This document shows positions 34,714 to 47,801 of a DNA stretch of 64,000 nt, piece after piece. Position 1 is the stretch's first letter, and every line of letters begins with the position of its first letter. The position numbers were made by a program, and so were the translations under genes. The stretch covers positions 125,074,152 through 125,138,151 of the forward strand of contig OX457061.1 in the NCBI GenBank assembly GCA_949752795.1, written 5' to 3'. Source of the DNA: Hyperoodon ampullatus. Its lineage: Eukaryota > Chordata > Mammalia > Artiodactyla > Ziphiidae. Under the pieces are notes generated by a model. The model had not been told where the DNA came from and did no database searches. It saw only the letters and a program-made list of their open reading frames with translations.

Positions 34714-36088
34714 GAAGGATGGAGAGTTTGGGGCAGCTGTGAGCACTCTGTTGTTTCCTTTTTCTACTTCTGCAGGGCCAGGTGGTTGGTGAGCAGAGAG
34801 GGAAGCTCTACTGAGCCCAGAAACCAGGAGAGATTTAGCAGTGATGTTCTACCAGGTGAGGGCTGAGCCCACCTCACAGGACCCTGCAGTGCCTTCCACA
34901 CCATCGCCTGCAAACCTCGGGTGTCCACAGGCTGGAAGGAGATGGAGCTGCGGAGCCTTCTGAGAGAGATTTAGAAAGGAAGCCGGTGCTCAGAATCTGA
35001 GGCCCGGCCAAGGCAGTGCCTGGGCGCTCAGCTCACTTGGGGGCTGGGTGTGACCCACGTCTGCGTCAGCTCTTCAAAGAGTGATTTCCCCACTTTCAGA
35101 AGCAGGCAGGGCACAGGACTGTGATCTTGGAGACATCGGGCCCCGAGGGATCTAGTGATTTGGGTCTCCTGTTCCATCCGGGGTACCAAGTGGGCACCTG
35201 GTCTCAGGTCTCGCCTCAACAGCTAGTAGAGAGGGTTGCTGGCTGTTAAAAATCCCTTCAGCTTTTGATTCACCTCTTCTAACCACCACCCAACGAACAG
35301 GACACTCTTAGGACGAGGAGTCCACATCTTGTTCCACAAGCAAGTGAGCAGATGGGGCAACTCAGTCTTTTCTCCTTCCTAGAAATAAATGGGGTTCCCA
35401 GGGGTTTCCCTTTGCTCCCCTACTTGTAATTCCAAGTTTAATAAAATAGCAGTCAGTGAGCACAAGTGGTGAGATATGGAATTTGCAGTCACAAGGAAAA
35501 CACAAGCTTCAGTCATAAAGAACATAAAGGCTGTGAGAAATATTCTGTAACCTAAATTATGTCACAGCATTATTTCTGAGCACAAGCAGTGGGTTAAATA
35601 TAATCACTTCATAGCTCTAAACCAGAAATAGGAAGATAAAATCAGCGCAGTTTGGGATTATCACTACTGTCATTAGGCATCTTACACTGTCAACTCTGTT
35701 CAAGTACCTTTCTCCGCTGGAGACCAGCTAGGAATTCAGGATAACCTCTTACAAAGCTTATCAGCCTAATACTGAAATATAGTTTTTTAGTCTCCTGGTT
35801 TTTAAAAGATAAAAACAGCTTAACCCCATCTCTAGAGAGCAAACTAGGAATGTGCCCCAGGGGGCTCGCCTGAACTCCTGGGCTCGTCCTCCCCACTCAC
35901 ACCCTCCCTGCTCCCCACAGCCTTTCAGCCTACAATAGGGAAGGACAAATCTGACTCCACATTGCATCTGTTCCTTTTACTTTAACCTTTGTATTCTATT
36001 GCTTTCACTACAAGTCAATCACTAAAGGGATGCTGCCTACAGCTGAAAGTGTACACAGTGGCCCATCTCATGGCACTCCTCCCATGCC
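34714..36088. other. Single-copy stretch
   Basis: No transposon or credible exon recognised; open frames here are below 70 codons. Confidence 0.4.
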
Positions 36089-36486
36089 TGAATGTTAAGC
36101 TAAAATACCTCTGTATTTAGCTCACAGGAAACATCCTGACCAGGCCCACCTGTGAATGGCTGCAGGAAAGAAGAAACTAACACATCCCCTCCAGAGGCTG
36201 GCTGGAACCACACTGCAAATATTTGCACCAACTTATCACTTTTTTTTTTTTTTTTTTTTTACTTTACTCCCTCTTTTTTTTTTTTTTTTAACTTCACCTC
36301 TCCCTCTTTGTTCATGAAAGAAACAAGCATCCAAACCCAGGTGAGATGGTTCTTTGGGACATGAGTCCACCATCATCTTGGTCTGCTCGTTTTCCTAATA
36401 AAGTCACTATTCCTTGCTCCTACACCTCACCTCTCGACTGACTGGCCTGTTGTGCGGTGAGCAGTATGAGCTTGGATGTGGTAACA
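36089..36486 (+). mobile_element. Probable solo LTR, copy E (different family)
   Basis: Begins 'tgaatgttaagctaaaatac' and ends 'gatgtggtaaca', with AATAAA at 36397-36402 and 4-bp flanks 'tgcc' / 'agcc'. Poly-T runs lie at about 36240-36260 and 36274-36289 inside it. The end motif resembles other LTRs here, but the body is unrelated to copies A-D. Confidence 0.6.
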
Positions 36487-37212
36487 AGCCCAAGGCGGTG
36501 GGGGTGGGGAAGGGTTATTCACCTCCTCAACAGCATCTACTCTGAGCATATGCAGCATTTTGGACACTGGGAGGGGAGGACCTCAAACTAGAAGAAAACA
36601 GCAGAGCCCTGGGAGAGCTCATATTAGTTTAGGGAGAGAATGGCAGACCATCAGGGAGATGAGGGTCCTAAGGTATGTCAGGATGTGGTTGGAGGCACCA
36701 CCTACAGAGAGGCTGCCATGATTACTTGGAGGTTTGTCAAAATAAAGACAGATTTTTTTAAAACAACAGATGGGGGAGAACAGTTTGCAGAAGAATTCAG
36801 ATGTTTTCCATTTGGGCAGAACCTGGTTTAAGATAAACAACCTGGGTAGAAAAATTAGATTTGAAGAGTGCAACCTTCATTGGGTCCCTCCCTCCAGAAT
36901 CCTGAAGGTGCCGACCTTTCCCCATCCCTCTGTGCCCTGACAGCTAAGGTTGGGTGTGGTGTCACCAGCCTGCTGGGCCACCTGGCTTTGGGCCCAAGCT
37001 ATACAACCTGAGCCAAGCCCAGGTCCTCAGAGCACCTCAGCCACTATGGTCTTCTCTCCGCAGCTCAGATGAGCGTGTCCTCACGTGGCCACGAAGTGAC
37101 ACGCCAGTGACAAAAAGCTCAGAATGGAACAACGTGAACATGAGTGATCTAAAGCCAAACACCAACAGATGAGGAAATACGCTTAGGGAGGACAACTCAT
37201 CTCCTGTCACCT
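36487..37212. other. Single-copy stretch
   Basis: No repeat or credible exon recognised. Confidence 0.4.
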
Positions 37213-37225
37213 AAAACATGTGGCA

Positions 37226-37429
37226 CAGGGAGATCAGCTCGGTGCTTTGTGACCGCCTGGAGGGGTGGGATAGGGAGGTTGGGAGGGAGGGAGACGCAAA
37301 AGGGAGGGGATATGAGAACATATGTATATGTATAACTGATTCACTTTGTTATAAAGCAGAAACTAACACACCATTGTTAAGCAATTATACTCCAATAAAG
37401 ATGCAAAAAAATAAATTAATTAATTTTTT
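37226..37429 (+). mobile_element. Short 5'-truncated L1 3' end
   Basis: L1 3' UTR text 'gatcagctcggtgctttgtg', 'gattcactttgttataaagc' and 'tactccaataaagatg' plus an A/T tail. Target duplication around 'atgtggca' at 37218-37225 and 37434-37441. Only about 200 bp inserted. Confidence 0.9.
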
Positions 37430-37441
37430 AAAAATGTGGCA

Positions 37442-37967
37442 GAACTAACACTGAACTCACTTTTTAACAGTTCCAACTTCATGTTTATCTTGGCCACTTT
37501 GATATTCCTACCACCTAGCCAGAGACACTTTCTGTAATTAGTTCCAATATCAGCTTCCTTCTCATGCCAATTTGTTACCACATCCCAATGAAATAAAGCT
37601 GAAGGATAAAGTTAATTTTGACAAAACATCAAAAAACAAAAAAAGGGAAAAACAAAAAACAACCAAAAAACAGATCTGAAGGCCTCAGATCAAAACACTT
37701 GTGAGAGGATCAAAGAAAAGTACTTGGAATCCTACAGCTTCATCCCTGGCTTCCCACCTGCTCAGCCTCAAATAAATCTGCCATTTGCCAAGCCCTAACC
37801 GTTCATGTAGAACTGTTGGTCAGGCTTCCTATTCAGGGGAAAGACAATGTTATAAAATTACTAAAAATTATTGACTTTTACAATTAAAGTGGATAAACTT
37901 TATGATGTATAAATTATACCTCAATTAAGGACATTTTAAAAGGGCAACAGACTGATTAAAAACAAGT
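37442..37967. other. Mostly unassigned stretch
   Basis: Near 37850-37940, 'tgtataaattatacctcaat' resembles an old L1 tail. Nothing else is recognised. Confidence 0.3.
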
Positions 37968-38440
37968 GTGAAAGCAAAAATCACACCAGGCAAAGTTAAA
38001 CAGGCAAGGAAAACTATCCAAGGCTATTGCCACAGGAGAGAGATGCCAGATTCACTCTGAACTCCACTAAGACAAGGGACGACAGAGTTTTTAAGAGGGG
38101 GAGGACCAGTGGCCATCTGCTTTTGACGACTGGACTTGCCAAAGGAGTTAGCTCCCTCGTATTTCAAGACAGGGGGCAGTTTCACAACACGGAGCAAGGC
38201 AGCCAGGAAAGCTAGACCCCTGCCCAGTCACACTCCCCAGGAGATGGGTGTGGTCTTCCATGATGTTTGCATTTCAAAATATGGCTCCCAGGTCCTTGGG
38301 AAAGACATTCCCAGGTCTACAAGAGGCTTTTAAAGTGATTTGCATCTCCAAGGGGCAGAGAGAGAAATCACAATTATAAATTTTCTAAACCTCTAAGAAA
38401 AGGGAGGTCAGGATCACAAGTTTAGTCAAGGGCAGGGGAA
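37968..38440 (+). mobile_element. Unnamed interspersed repeat, copy 1
   Basis: It shares a series of segments with 44236-45110: 'aaacaggcaaggaaaac' / 'aaacaagaaaggcagac', 'gagtttttaag', 'aggtccttgggaaagac' and 'aagaggctttt', in the same order and orientation. This looks like an old LTR or ERV-derived repeat, but I cannot name it. The strand given is arbitrary except that the copies agree. Confidence 0.55.
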
Positions 38441-39198
38441 CTTTAAATCCCCCTTGGCCACAAGCAAACCAAAAAAAGATCTGGCCCATGGAGGCAGGGG
38501 TGGGGTGGGGACACAGAAACAAGAGGGCAAAAATATTAACTACTGAAAAGCTTTTAAAATTATTTTTTGCAAAAAGATTTATTAAAATATTGGATCCCTA
38601 AAACCAGAACTGAAAAATCAGATTTTAGTAGTCATCTCTTAGCCAAAATGAAAATAATAAAAACAAACTTATTATGTTGTAGAAATTTCCCAGAATAAAA
38701 TGGGGAGGAAAACAATAACATCATGATACAAAATACTACTCTATTATTTATCTGGACCCTTCAAATCCCCAAAAGATGTAAACACAAAATGTGCTGAAAA
38801 GCAGGACACAAAAACCAAATCCCATTACTAAGGAAAATCTGGGCAGTAAAAACTGTCAATTCATATTATCTCACTTTGTTTTTCACAATATTTTCTACAA
38901 AAAATAAAAAAGTCATCTCATTTTCCTATGTTGAGTCAAGGAATAATCTGGAGAGAAAAGATGCTACAGACATTTGGGCTACATTTACTTTTTAAGAAGT
39001 AGGAAACCACAGAGAATAGCTTGGGCTTTATTTTAGACATTTACATACTTGTGTATGAATTGCTAAATAAGCACCTGAATTTTTTGTTTTATAAAATATA
39101 CTTCACCTGTGACTTGGCCTCTAAAAATAATGATCACAGGGAGGTTCTGTCAAATACAAGTGAAAAAGCTAAGATTAGGCTTTTAAAAGTCACTGTTC
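38441..39198. other. A+T-rich single-copy stretch
   Basis: No repeat or exon recognised. Confidence 0.4.
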
Positions 39199-39199
39199 A

Positions 39200-39403
39200 G
39201 GGCTTCCCTGGTGGCGCAGTGGTTGAGAGTCCCCCTGCCGATGCAGGGGACGTGGGTTCGTGCCCCGGTCCGGGAAGATCCCACATGCCACGGAGCGGCT
39301 GGGCCCGTGAGCCATGGCCGCTGAGCCTGCGCGTCCGGAGCCTGTGCTCCGCAGCGGGAGAGGCCACAACAGTGAGAGGCCTGCGTACCGCAAAAAAAAA
39401 AAA
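39200..39403 (+). mobile_element. CHR-2 SINE (S5)
   Basis: Complete CHR-2 from 'gggcttccctggtggcgcag' to a 12-base A-tail (39392-39403). The body is close to the other copies. A target duplication is not clear, perhaps eroded. Confidence 0.95.
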
Positions 39404-41774
39404 GGAATCAAAAACTGACATATTTTATTTTACCTGAAAACACATAATTTGTCAATATATTGACATAGAACCAAGGCCTTTTCTTTATGAATCTGCTGAT
39501 TGAAATCCTGAAATATCTTTCTTGCAGTAACCCATGAGTCCCAGTATGCATGTTACTGAAATAGAGTGAAAACCTAAAGACTCCTTAAATAACTAATTTG
39601 AGTGTAAAACCTTTAGGGAATGTAAGATATTCCCCAATCTTTTGTAGTCATCTTGCCTATATACGTAATTCAAGAGAATTATGTTTTATTTACCTTTATC
39701 ATCTCCAGAGTATTCAACTTAGTCTTCATAGAAAAAAATACCCTTTTTATCCACATTCAATGTCATTAGTTTCTATAGTATCAACTTACATAAATACAAA
39801 GATATATACAACTGTCATAAAATGGTTTGGAAACGAAGTCATTCTTGGCAAGAAAATGACTCAACCTGTATAGGAAGAAGTATTCAGGCTTGTATGTAAT
39901 CTTGTAATCTACTACTTATCCTGACCATAAGTCAGTATATGTTTCCAAGGGAACAGAGAACTTAGAAGATTTCACTGAGTCAGTATAACAGGTGAGTTTA
40001 AAGAATATCCATTCTATTTTATGAATATATTAATGTCAATTAAATGATCCCCTGCCTCTCTTAACCTGATTATAAACTCCATGGGATGGATCTCTCTAAG
40101 GAACTAACACTTAACTCACAAACCAGCCAGAACATCCAGACTAATTTTAGTAAAATGTATTTTTAAAAAGTGAAATCATTAGTAAATCATTCAGGAGCCA
40201 GTCTACCTAACTGCAAAGCCATGATTTTACATGTCTGTTTTTAAACTATGAATGCTGTTATGTTTAAATATGCTTTAAAATGTATGTACCAAGAAGCTTG
40301 GGCTGTAACTGAAAGCAGAGTGAAGCAGATGCAGGTTAGTAAATGATCTGGAAACCTTATAGGACCACTGCTAAGGGAACCAGCAGAGCGGCATTTAAAA
40401 GGAGGCCACATTTTTATTTTTAAATTACCAATAATGCACTAACTAAGGGAATAGAACATTGAAATGGACCTGCAGGGAAGCTGGTGATGGTGGTGATAAA
40501 AATCATAGGAGGATTCACACAGAACAATCCACTCAACTGTTTCTTCCTCTTTCCATTGTGTCAAATGAGAAAGTTTTAGGAAGAAAGCAGAAACCTTCCA
40601 GCAGCTCATCAGGAATGAATGAAACACAGAAGGCCTTGCCTCTCCAATGGACAGCCTGGAGGAGTGAAGAAGCCATCTGTGGCTGTAAATGGAAAGCAGC
40701 TGCCAGCTATGGGCCCCGGAAAATGGAACCTGAATTCAAGACACTTTCAGAATGAATCTGCTGTATTCAAGTGTGGGTAGAAGTAGTGTGAGGCATGTAA
40801 GAGAGACGTTTGATGTTTTCTCACTAACTTGCAACTAGTGTTCACATTTCTTTAAATCTTGCATCTTATTGAATATCAAATTTTTTTAGATTTATGTTAA
40901 TATCAATTATTGACTATTTAATTAACAGTCCTACTTTCACAGCAAAAATCTGAGTAGAAATGTGGACTCTTCTCCGTATCTCAGTTGAAGTTGGGAGCCT
41001 GACTTTTCAAAGCCATAGCTGAGCCACAACTATGATCCAGTCAAAAGACCCTAATTCCAGACAAAATTATCAAATGAACAGCTTCTGGAGTTGCAAGACA
41101 AAAACAAGAGAAAGAACCATCATACAGATCTTTCAGTGACTCATTAAAATCTTACGTTCTATCCACGTATTTGGAATTATCTGACTAGTCGTGTGATATC
41201 AACATCAACTATAATACAGGTTAAATGAGGCTATTAAAAGATAATGGAATTTGTAATTTGGTAACTAACAAAAACTGCAAGCAATTTTAGCAACTTTTCC
41301 ATAAGACTGGCAGTCAACACCTCTTTAATTAAAAAAATCATTCTTCAAACAAGCAACTTCCATCAGCTGTCTCATAAAGGCACAGAGAAGCAGCTGAGAA
41401 AAGAGGTAAAGCGAGAAAACTAATGAGGAATTCCTACTGAAAGAACGTAAGTCTGGCAGGAAATGTAAAATAGGTGTCGTGAGATGTGTGGATACCCTTC
41501 AGCAGGAGAGATCGCATTCCAACCTGAAGCAGCTGTTTGAAAACGCCTCACGGTTTTATTAGAGAAAAGAATTTCTCATTTAGAACACACTCTTTGATCT
41601 TAATTCTACTTACTGGATCCCAGTGGAATATGCATATCTTCCCACACACCCATTTCACATTCAGCTCGCCAACCACACACACGCGCACACACACACCCCA
41701 CACACACTTCTTTTCATCAAATTAAATATCTCCGAGGTCCCCTCGGTTCTTCTATGGCCTGGGACCCTCTCCTT
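39404..41774. other. 2.4-kb single-copy stretch
   Basis: No transposon recognised except an AC-rich microsatellite at 41673-41706. A 98-codon + frame (40459-40755) has no domain or clear splice signals. Confidence 0.4.
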
Positions 41775-41788
41775 TCCAAGTCTCTCCT

Positions 41789-42009
41789 GTTTTTTGTTTG
41801 TTTGTTTGTTTGTTTGTTTTGCGGTACGCGGGCCTCTCACTGTTGTGGCCTCTCCCGTTGCGGAGCACAGGCTCCGGATGTGCAGGCTCAGCGGCCACGG
41901 CTCACGGGCCCAGCCGATCCGCGGCACGTGGGATCTTCCCGGATATTCCCGGATCGCATCCCCTGCAACGGGAGGCAGACTCTCAACCACTGCGCCACCA
42001 GGGAAGCCC
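41789..42009 (-). mobile_element. CHR-2 SINE (S6), variant
   Basis: Antisense CHR-2 with a (TTTG)n tail complement at 41796-41820 and a perfect 13-bp target duplication 'ccaagtctctcct' (41776-41788, 42010-42022). The segment around 41940-41965 differs from other copies ('cttcccggatattcccgg'): a short duplication and loss damage the B-box half of the tRNA-like head. Confidence 0.96.
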
Positions 42010-42022
42010 CCAAGTCTCTCCT

Positions 42023-42489
42023 TTAAATGTCCTCAGTTTCTGCATGTTCCCCCTAAACGGTGGCACTTGGGCTAAAAGCCATCAGGAGAGTGTGGCCTGA
42101 CACCCAGAAGAGAAGAGAGTATCGCCTTCTTCATTCTCTTAACATTTCTGTTCATGCAGCCAAAGCTGCGCTTGCCCCTGTGACACCCACATCGGGCAGA
42201 TAATCATGTCATCTGTGTTTCAACCGAAATCTCGATTCCTCCCAGAAGGAGGTTCTGTGCCACAATCCCGCCCTCACAGTGCTGGAGGCCACAAGTGCAG
42301 GATCTCATTCATCTTCAATGGAGCAGGAATCTCAGACCTCACAAAATACTGCAATCTGATCCATTTTTTAATGCTTTAAACAATAAGGATGTTTAATATT
42401 TCATATAACAAGAAATTCAAAGGAATGGTGCTTCTAACATTGATTCATCAGGTTCTAGGCTTGTGCCTTCAAGACTGCAAAATGATTGC
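42023..42489. other. Single-copy stretch
   Basis: No repeat or credible exon recognised. Confidence 0.4.
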
Positions 42490-42680
42490 TACAGTTTTTC
42501 TTAACTTTTTATTTGATATTGGGGTAGAGGTGATTAACAATGTTGTGACATTTCAGGTGCACAGCAAAGCGACTCAGCCACGCGTATACGTGTATCCACT
42601 CTCCCCCAAACTCCATCTAATCACTTCTAAACAGATCCTGACACCACTGTGCACAACAGGCTCACTTTTCTTTCACCATA
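42490..42680 (-). mobile_element. L1 3' UTR fragment, antisense
   Basis: 'ctttttatttgatattgggg', 'gattaacaatgttgtgacat' and 'caggtgcacagcaaagcgac' are the reverse complement of the L1 3' UTR seen at 1-370 and 26106. The right boundary is approximate. Confidence 0.7.
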
Positions 42681-44235
42681 TTTTTAGAAAACGAGTTTCT
42701 ACATATGCATTAGGTGTATTACTTTTAAAAATTATATTGCAAAGGAACAAGGATACAGCTACACCTTAAATAGATTTTTTTTTTCTTTCTGTTGACAATA
42801 GTTCACTAACAGGCACATCAAAAACACACACATTTGATTAGGGGTTCTGGCATCGAGCTTATATTTCTATAACTAATCCACAGATATATCAGAGGTAATA
42901 TGCAAAGTGTCTTGATGAAGTCAACACCCTAAATGTACATATTTTGTTCTGATCTATCAGTGTAGTTATCCTGTCAAAGGAAATAATGAGGTAAGAGCAT
43001 CAACTGGTATTCATGAACCCACAGGTAATTACCATTTCTCTCCAGGGAAGTTTGGATTATAATTAGTAGGATACTGAATAGCTGAAATGAGGTAGGGAGG
43101 TGGTACTTAAGAGTGAGAAAAAAAAAGAAGTAAATAAGAGTAATGAAAGGTAACCTCATCTATTTGGCCGTTTCACTACAATTAGCCCCATCTCGTACCC
43201 ACTTCCACGTGGACAAGCAGAATCCTATGATGAAGAGTGTCCTGTCCTGAAATGCTAACTATATCTAAAGCTTAGTAAGAATATGAAAATTTTTCAGGAA
43301 TTGATAATTTGTATGAATTGTGAAGGGAAATTTTAACAAGGATAATGTCAACATAAAAGGTGTGTTAGCTTCACCATTATATACACCCACACATTCAGAT
43401 AGTTATCTTATCTCTAAGGGCAAATAATAAGAAACTTGGGGCTAATCTTTTGGGAATTTTAATCAAATAACATATCTTTTTAGTAAGAGAGCATCATTCA
43501 TGTAGTAAAAGTAATAAAGCCTTCAGTTGGGGAGTTTATCTTTCCCTTTTTAAAACCTAAGCCAATAAAAATAATTTAAACAACAAACTTTTAATGGCCT
43601 ATGTATAATGACACCCCTGCTAAGATACCAGTTTAGTATCCTGAAGTTTAAACAACTGCCATTTGTCAGATAATTGCTTATGTTATTTCCCATCTTTGCA
43701 TTAAAGCAGAGGGCTAAATTTGCATTTTTGACCCACTTTGTTTTTGTAAGCAAAGTTGGCATATAAGAACCATTGAAATACCCTATCTTATTGTCTTCAC
43801 TAGTTGGAAGGCTGGGGGAGAACGTCCAAAGAAAACGCAACATCATAAAAAGTGACTTGTTGCGTATATAACCTAATTGTCCACCTTATCTCTGGAAAGA
43901 GGAAAGGATAACTCAAGGAGACGTCAACCTGCAGAGGGAGGGAGCATCACCTTCACCCTCCAGCCATCCTCATCTCAAGGTTCCACATTCACTTCCCGTC
44001 TGCACAGCTTAGCATTCTGCCCCAACTAATTTTTATTTTTCTAGGTTGTTAAAGATCTTCTGGCCTAGACTTCAGCCCACTGGAATACCACTCAAAGATT
44101 CACTCTGTGCATGTAGATCTCAAGGAGAGAAAGTATGCTTTCTCCCTAAGTTTTCACTATCTCCAGTCATGGAGCATGAATACATGGTACCGTGAACCTG
44201 ACACTGGACCCTCTGTTGGCCATAGTTCTAGGCGG
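42681..44235. other. A+T-rich single-copy stretch
   Basis: No transposon or credible exon recognised. Confidence 0.4.
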
Positions 44236-45110
44236 CCATCTTTCAGTGAGATGCTAAGTCCACCCCGTGTCAAAACATAAGTGCAATGGACAAGTTAAAC
44301 AAGAAAGGCAGACGTTTTTCAAGATGATTGCAATAAGGGAGAGAGACTGAACTCAACTCCCCAGAAACAAAAAGTGGGGGAGTTTTTAAGCCAGGGTGAA
44401 CTAGTAGAAAAGTACTGAAGGACATGGAGGAGGTGCTGGGCTGGACCATGTGATGAGGCCATCTGTGCTCTAACTGGTCCTGCTGGAAGTTAGGCTCCTG
44501 CCCTCCCACAGAGCCTGGGGGCAGGGGGCAGGGGGCTAGGAGCTCTATCTTCCCTGATGATCTCAGTTCAGAAGAATGGGTTCCACCTCGGGGCAGGACA
44601 GGAATAAAGACACAGATGTAGAGAATGGACTTGAGGACACGGGGAGGGGCAAGGATAAGCTGGGACGAAGTGAGAGAGTGGCATGGACATATATACACTA
44701 CCAAAGGTGAAATAGATAGCTAGTGGGAAGCAGCCACATAGCACGGGGAGATCAGTTCGGTGCTTTGAGACCACCTAGAGGGGTGGGATAGGGAGGGTGG
44801 GAGGGAGACGCAAGAGGGAGGAGATATGCGGACATATGTAGACGTACAGCTGATTCACTTTGTTATACAGCAGAAACTAACACACGATTGTAAAGCAATT
44901 ATACTCCAATAAAGATGTTTAAAAAAAAGAAGAATGGGTTCCAGGTCCTTGGGAAAGACGTTCCTGGATCATAAAATTGGCAAGAGGCTTTTTAAAGTAT
45001 TTACATCTGAAACGGCAGAAAAATTGAAAGTTTTCTAAAGCAAACTGTCCATGAAAAGAGAAGTCAGGGGCCCAGAGTCAGGAAGAAACCTGTGTAAACT
45101 TCAGTGGAGC
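44236..45110 (+). mobile_element. Unnamed interspersed repeat, copy 2, split by a short L1
   Basis: Shares ordered segments with 37968-38440, including 'ccaggtccttgggaaagacg' at 44941. A 342-bp L1 (44586-44927) interrupts it. Its outer limits are uncertain. Confidence 0.5.
44586..44927 (+). mobile_element. 5'-truncated L1 3' end with perfect target duplication
   Basis: L1 3' UTR text 'gtagagaatggacttgagga', 'ggagatcagttcggtgcttt' and 'tactccaataaagatg', then an A-tail. Perfect 16-bp target duplication 'agaagaatgggttcca' at 44570-44585 and 44928-44943. It matches the 3' part of the antisense L1 at 13813-15535, so it belongs to the same younger L1 group. Confidence 0.95.
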
Positions 45111-45699
45111 TCAGGAGAGAAGCAGGCCACCTTGTTCACCTGTCACAGTAAGATGTGCAGAGCGGAGCTGCTCTGGAGTCACACTAAGTCAGGGAGTCGT
45201 GAGGCATCAGGCGATGAGACAGCCAAGGGTGCAGAGCCCATCCAGGCTCACCATCTCCCCACACACCTGGCCGTCTTCACGGAATCACAGCTGAGATCAC
45301 CCCTTCACAGAAATCAGGGCTTTTGTTTCTTATTACTTTGCTATTTAATGATTATGTATAATAATTATTAAATAATGAAAAAGGATGACATATAATTGAG
45401 TATATTGTTTCTCTCGCTGCTGCTAAAATCACATCCTCTCCACAGAAAAAAAAAGACTGAAAATTTCCATTTCCCCAGAAATTACTATGGTCTTATAAAA
45501 CTCATGCAAAAATCAAACAGGCCGATACCGGCTTCTCCAGCAGGACTCAGGCTGCTGCCACCTGGGCGTCTGATACTTCTCTACAGACACACCAGGACCC
45601 GTACCACCACCAGCCACTCCCTAGAGAACGCTACCTAAGAAGCTTTTACTGGGAAGGCTGGTTCTCAGTCCTGCCTTCAACGCACTCAGACATCAAGCT
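45111..45699. other. Single-copy stretch
   Basis: No repeat or credible exon recognised. Confidence 0.35.
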
Positions 45700-45954
45700 T
45701 ACCTCAAATGACCCTATTTCAAGCACTGTTTCGAGCCCTGCCCATCCAGCGAGGCACCTTACTTTATGGAACACTCAGCTGTCCACTCATCTGTTTCACC
45801 CTCCACTATGACTGGCCCTGGATTTTCTCGGGGCACCAGCTCCCTGGAGGTGTCAGGCTGTTTGAGGGCTCCCAGCCATTCTACCGAGGGAAACCTTTCC
45901 CGTCATCAGCAAGCCAGCAGGAACCGGCTCTTCCAAAACTGAAGCCCATGTGCT

Positions 45955-46155
45955 CCTCCACCTTCTTCTCAGAGCCTCCCTGACCTTCCTTTCTGAATAG
46001 TGCCCTTGAGCTTCTATTACAGCTCCTTACTGTGCTGCAGTTATAGGTCCGTTCATCTGTGTCTCCCACTTGACTGGCTACTTGTGCAAAAATAACAGTT
46101 TCTTCATTTATCCTTGATCCCTTAAAGGCACTCAAACATCTGTTGAATTAATTGG
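45955..46155 (+). mobile_element. L2 LINE 3' end, diverged
   Basis: 'cagagcctccctgaccttcc' and the terminal 'gcactcaaacatctgttgaa' follow the L2 3' end. It may reach back to about 45700. Old and diverged. Confidence 0.5.
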
Positions 46156-47202
46156 AAATCTATTTTACACCTTCCCCATATGTCTGACTCCATGACCAGC
46201 CCTAACTAGATGCAAGGCAGCACCCTGGGACCTGTCTCTTTCCTCGCTCTGGACATAGTGGATTAGACCCGTTTTTAGAGCTTATTATACTTCTCTCTTT
46301 TCAAGAGGGTATACAGTTAGTGCCCTCAATCATGAAAAAGAGAAAAGAGTGCTATAATTACTATGATCTAGATGATATGCTCTGTAGAACTAATAAGCCC
46401 TGCATCCTTGAATCTCATTTTCCCTTTCAGAAAAAATATTTTTAAACATATATTTTTGGACAATTAGGACTTTAACTAATAACCATGATAACAACTTAAA
46501 AGGCAGAAAATTAGCAAGATATCAAACACAACCGTTTAATTTTTATGAAAAATCCACCTGGGTGTTTTCCTGTCTTACTTTGATTTAGGCTTTTGAGGCT
46601 ATATCTATTCTGTTTGAAGCATCCTAGACTTCATCTACTCAGGAAATGCTTCCCAATACACTCTGCTATTCATTCCAGAACAGCATTTTGCTACTCTATT
46701 TGGTCTGTTATGGGAAAATGAAAGAACAAAGAAACAGAGAGGAATTTCCAGATGCCTTTGTAGTAAAGCCCATTTTATAGAATCCAAAACTTAGAAGTTT
46801 TGGTTTCTCCAGATCACACCGTGACTCTACCTACTGTCCACCAGGAATTTAAAGCACAGGAATTGACCAGCCCTTCACTAGGGCAGAGGAGTCTGACACT
46901 CAACAGAGAAACTGGCCATGATGTTCCCCACAGTGATTCCCCACAGTGCTGAGCAAATGGCTTGTCAGATAACTAACATTTTAAAAACAGATAATCGTGA
47001 ATGTATTTACCACCTACTGTCCTGGATATCACGTGTCTGTGCCTTATTTCGTTAAATCAACAGAAAGGAATATACCTAGACTTCAATATCTTAACTTCCT
47101 ACAGCATAATGTCTAGTGAGTTAAGATTTAATGGTATGCCCCAACTTTGACAGAGGATCAAATAAAGGAAGTATACATTTGAAATGTGCCTTTGAAACAT
47201 AA
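46156..47202. other. Single-copy stretch
   Basis: No repeat recognised with confidence; a weak MIR-like motif near 46770-46830 was not called. Confidence 0.35.
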
Positions 47203-47395
47203 TTATTGAAGATTCGCCTACTCTACAATTCATTGGCTCACACAAGAACGTATTTGCCAAAAAGGTAAACCTTGACACAGAAAGATAGGTACCCTGTATA
47301 ACTAGGTAAAAAGCAGTATACAGCCCATTATGTTTCTTTTTTCCATAGCTCTCATAAGCTAACTGCTATATTCAACTAAAGGAAGGCACAAGATA
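47203..47395 (+). repeat. Unknown ~185-bp repeat, copy 1
   Basis: Aligns over its length with 49058-49238: 'ctactctacaattcattggc' / 'ctactctacaattcactggc', 'acagcccattatgtt' / 'acagcccactgtgtt', 'tttttccatagct', and 'ggaaggcac' at the end. Agreement is about 70% by eye. Not a family I can name. Confidence 0.65.
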
Positions 47396-47429
47396 CATTT
47401 CATCCCTCCCTCATTTTAATACATCTGGT

Positions 47430-47759
47430 GCCCCTTTTATTTTTATTATGAATTTTTATTGTGGAAGGAACACCTACCTGAGATCTACTCTCTTCACAAA
47501 TTTGTTAAGTGTACAAGACATTGTTGTTGACTCCGTAACAATGTTACAGAGCTCAAGAGCTTTCCCCATGTCCACCCTTCTCCCAGGGCCTAGCGACCAC
47601 CTTGCCACTTTTTGATTCTATGACTCTATTTTAGGTTTCTTATAAAAGTGGAATCATGAAGTATTTGTCTTTCTAGGATTGGCTTATTTCACTTAGATCA
47701 TATCATCAAGGTTCACTCCTGTTGTTGTATATTGTACAATAAGTTTTACATAAACTTTT
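47430..47759 (-). mobile_element. Old L1 3' region, antisense
   Basis: 'agtggaatcatgaagtattt', 'ggcttatttcacttagatca' and 'caaggttcactcctgttgtt' are the reverse complement of an old L1 ORF2/3' UTR region. CHR-2 S7 sits at its right edge. Confidence 0.7.
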
Positions 47760-47763
47760 GATT

Positions 47764-47768
<5 letters not shown>

Positions 47769-47801
<33 letters not shown>

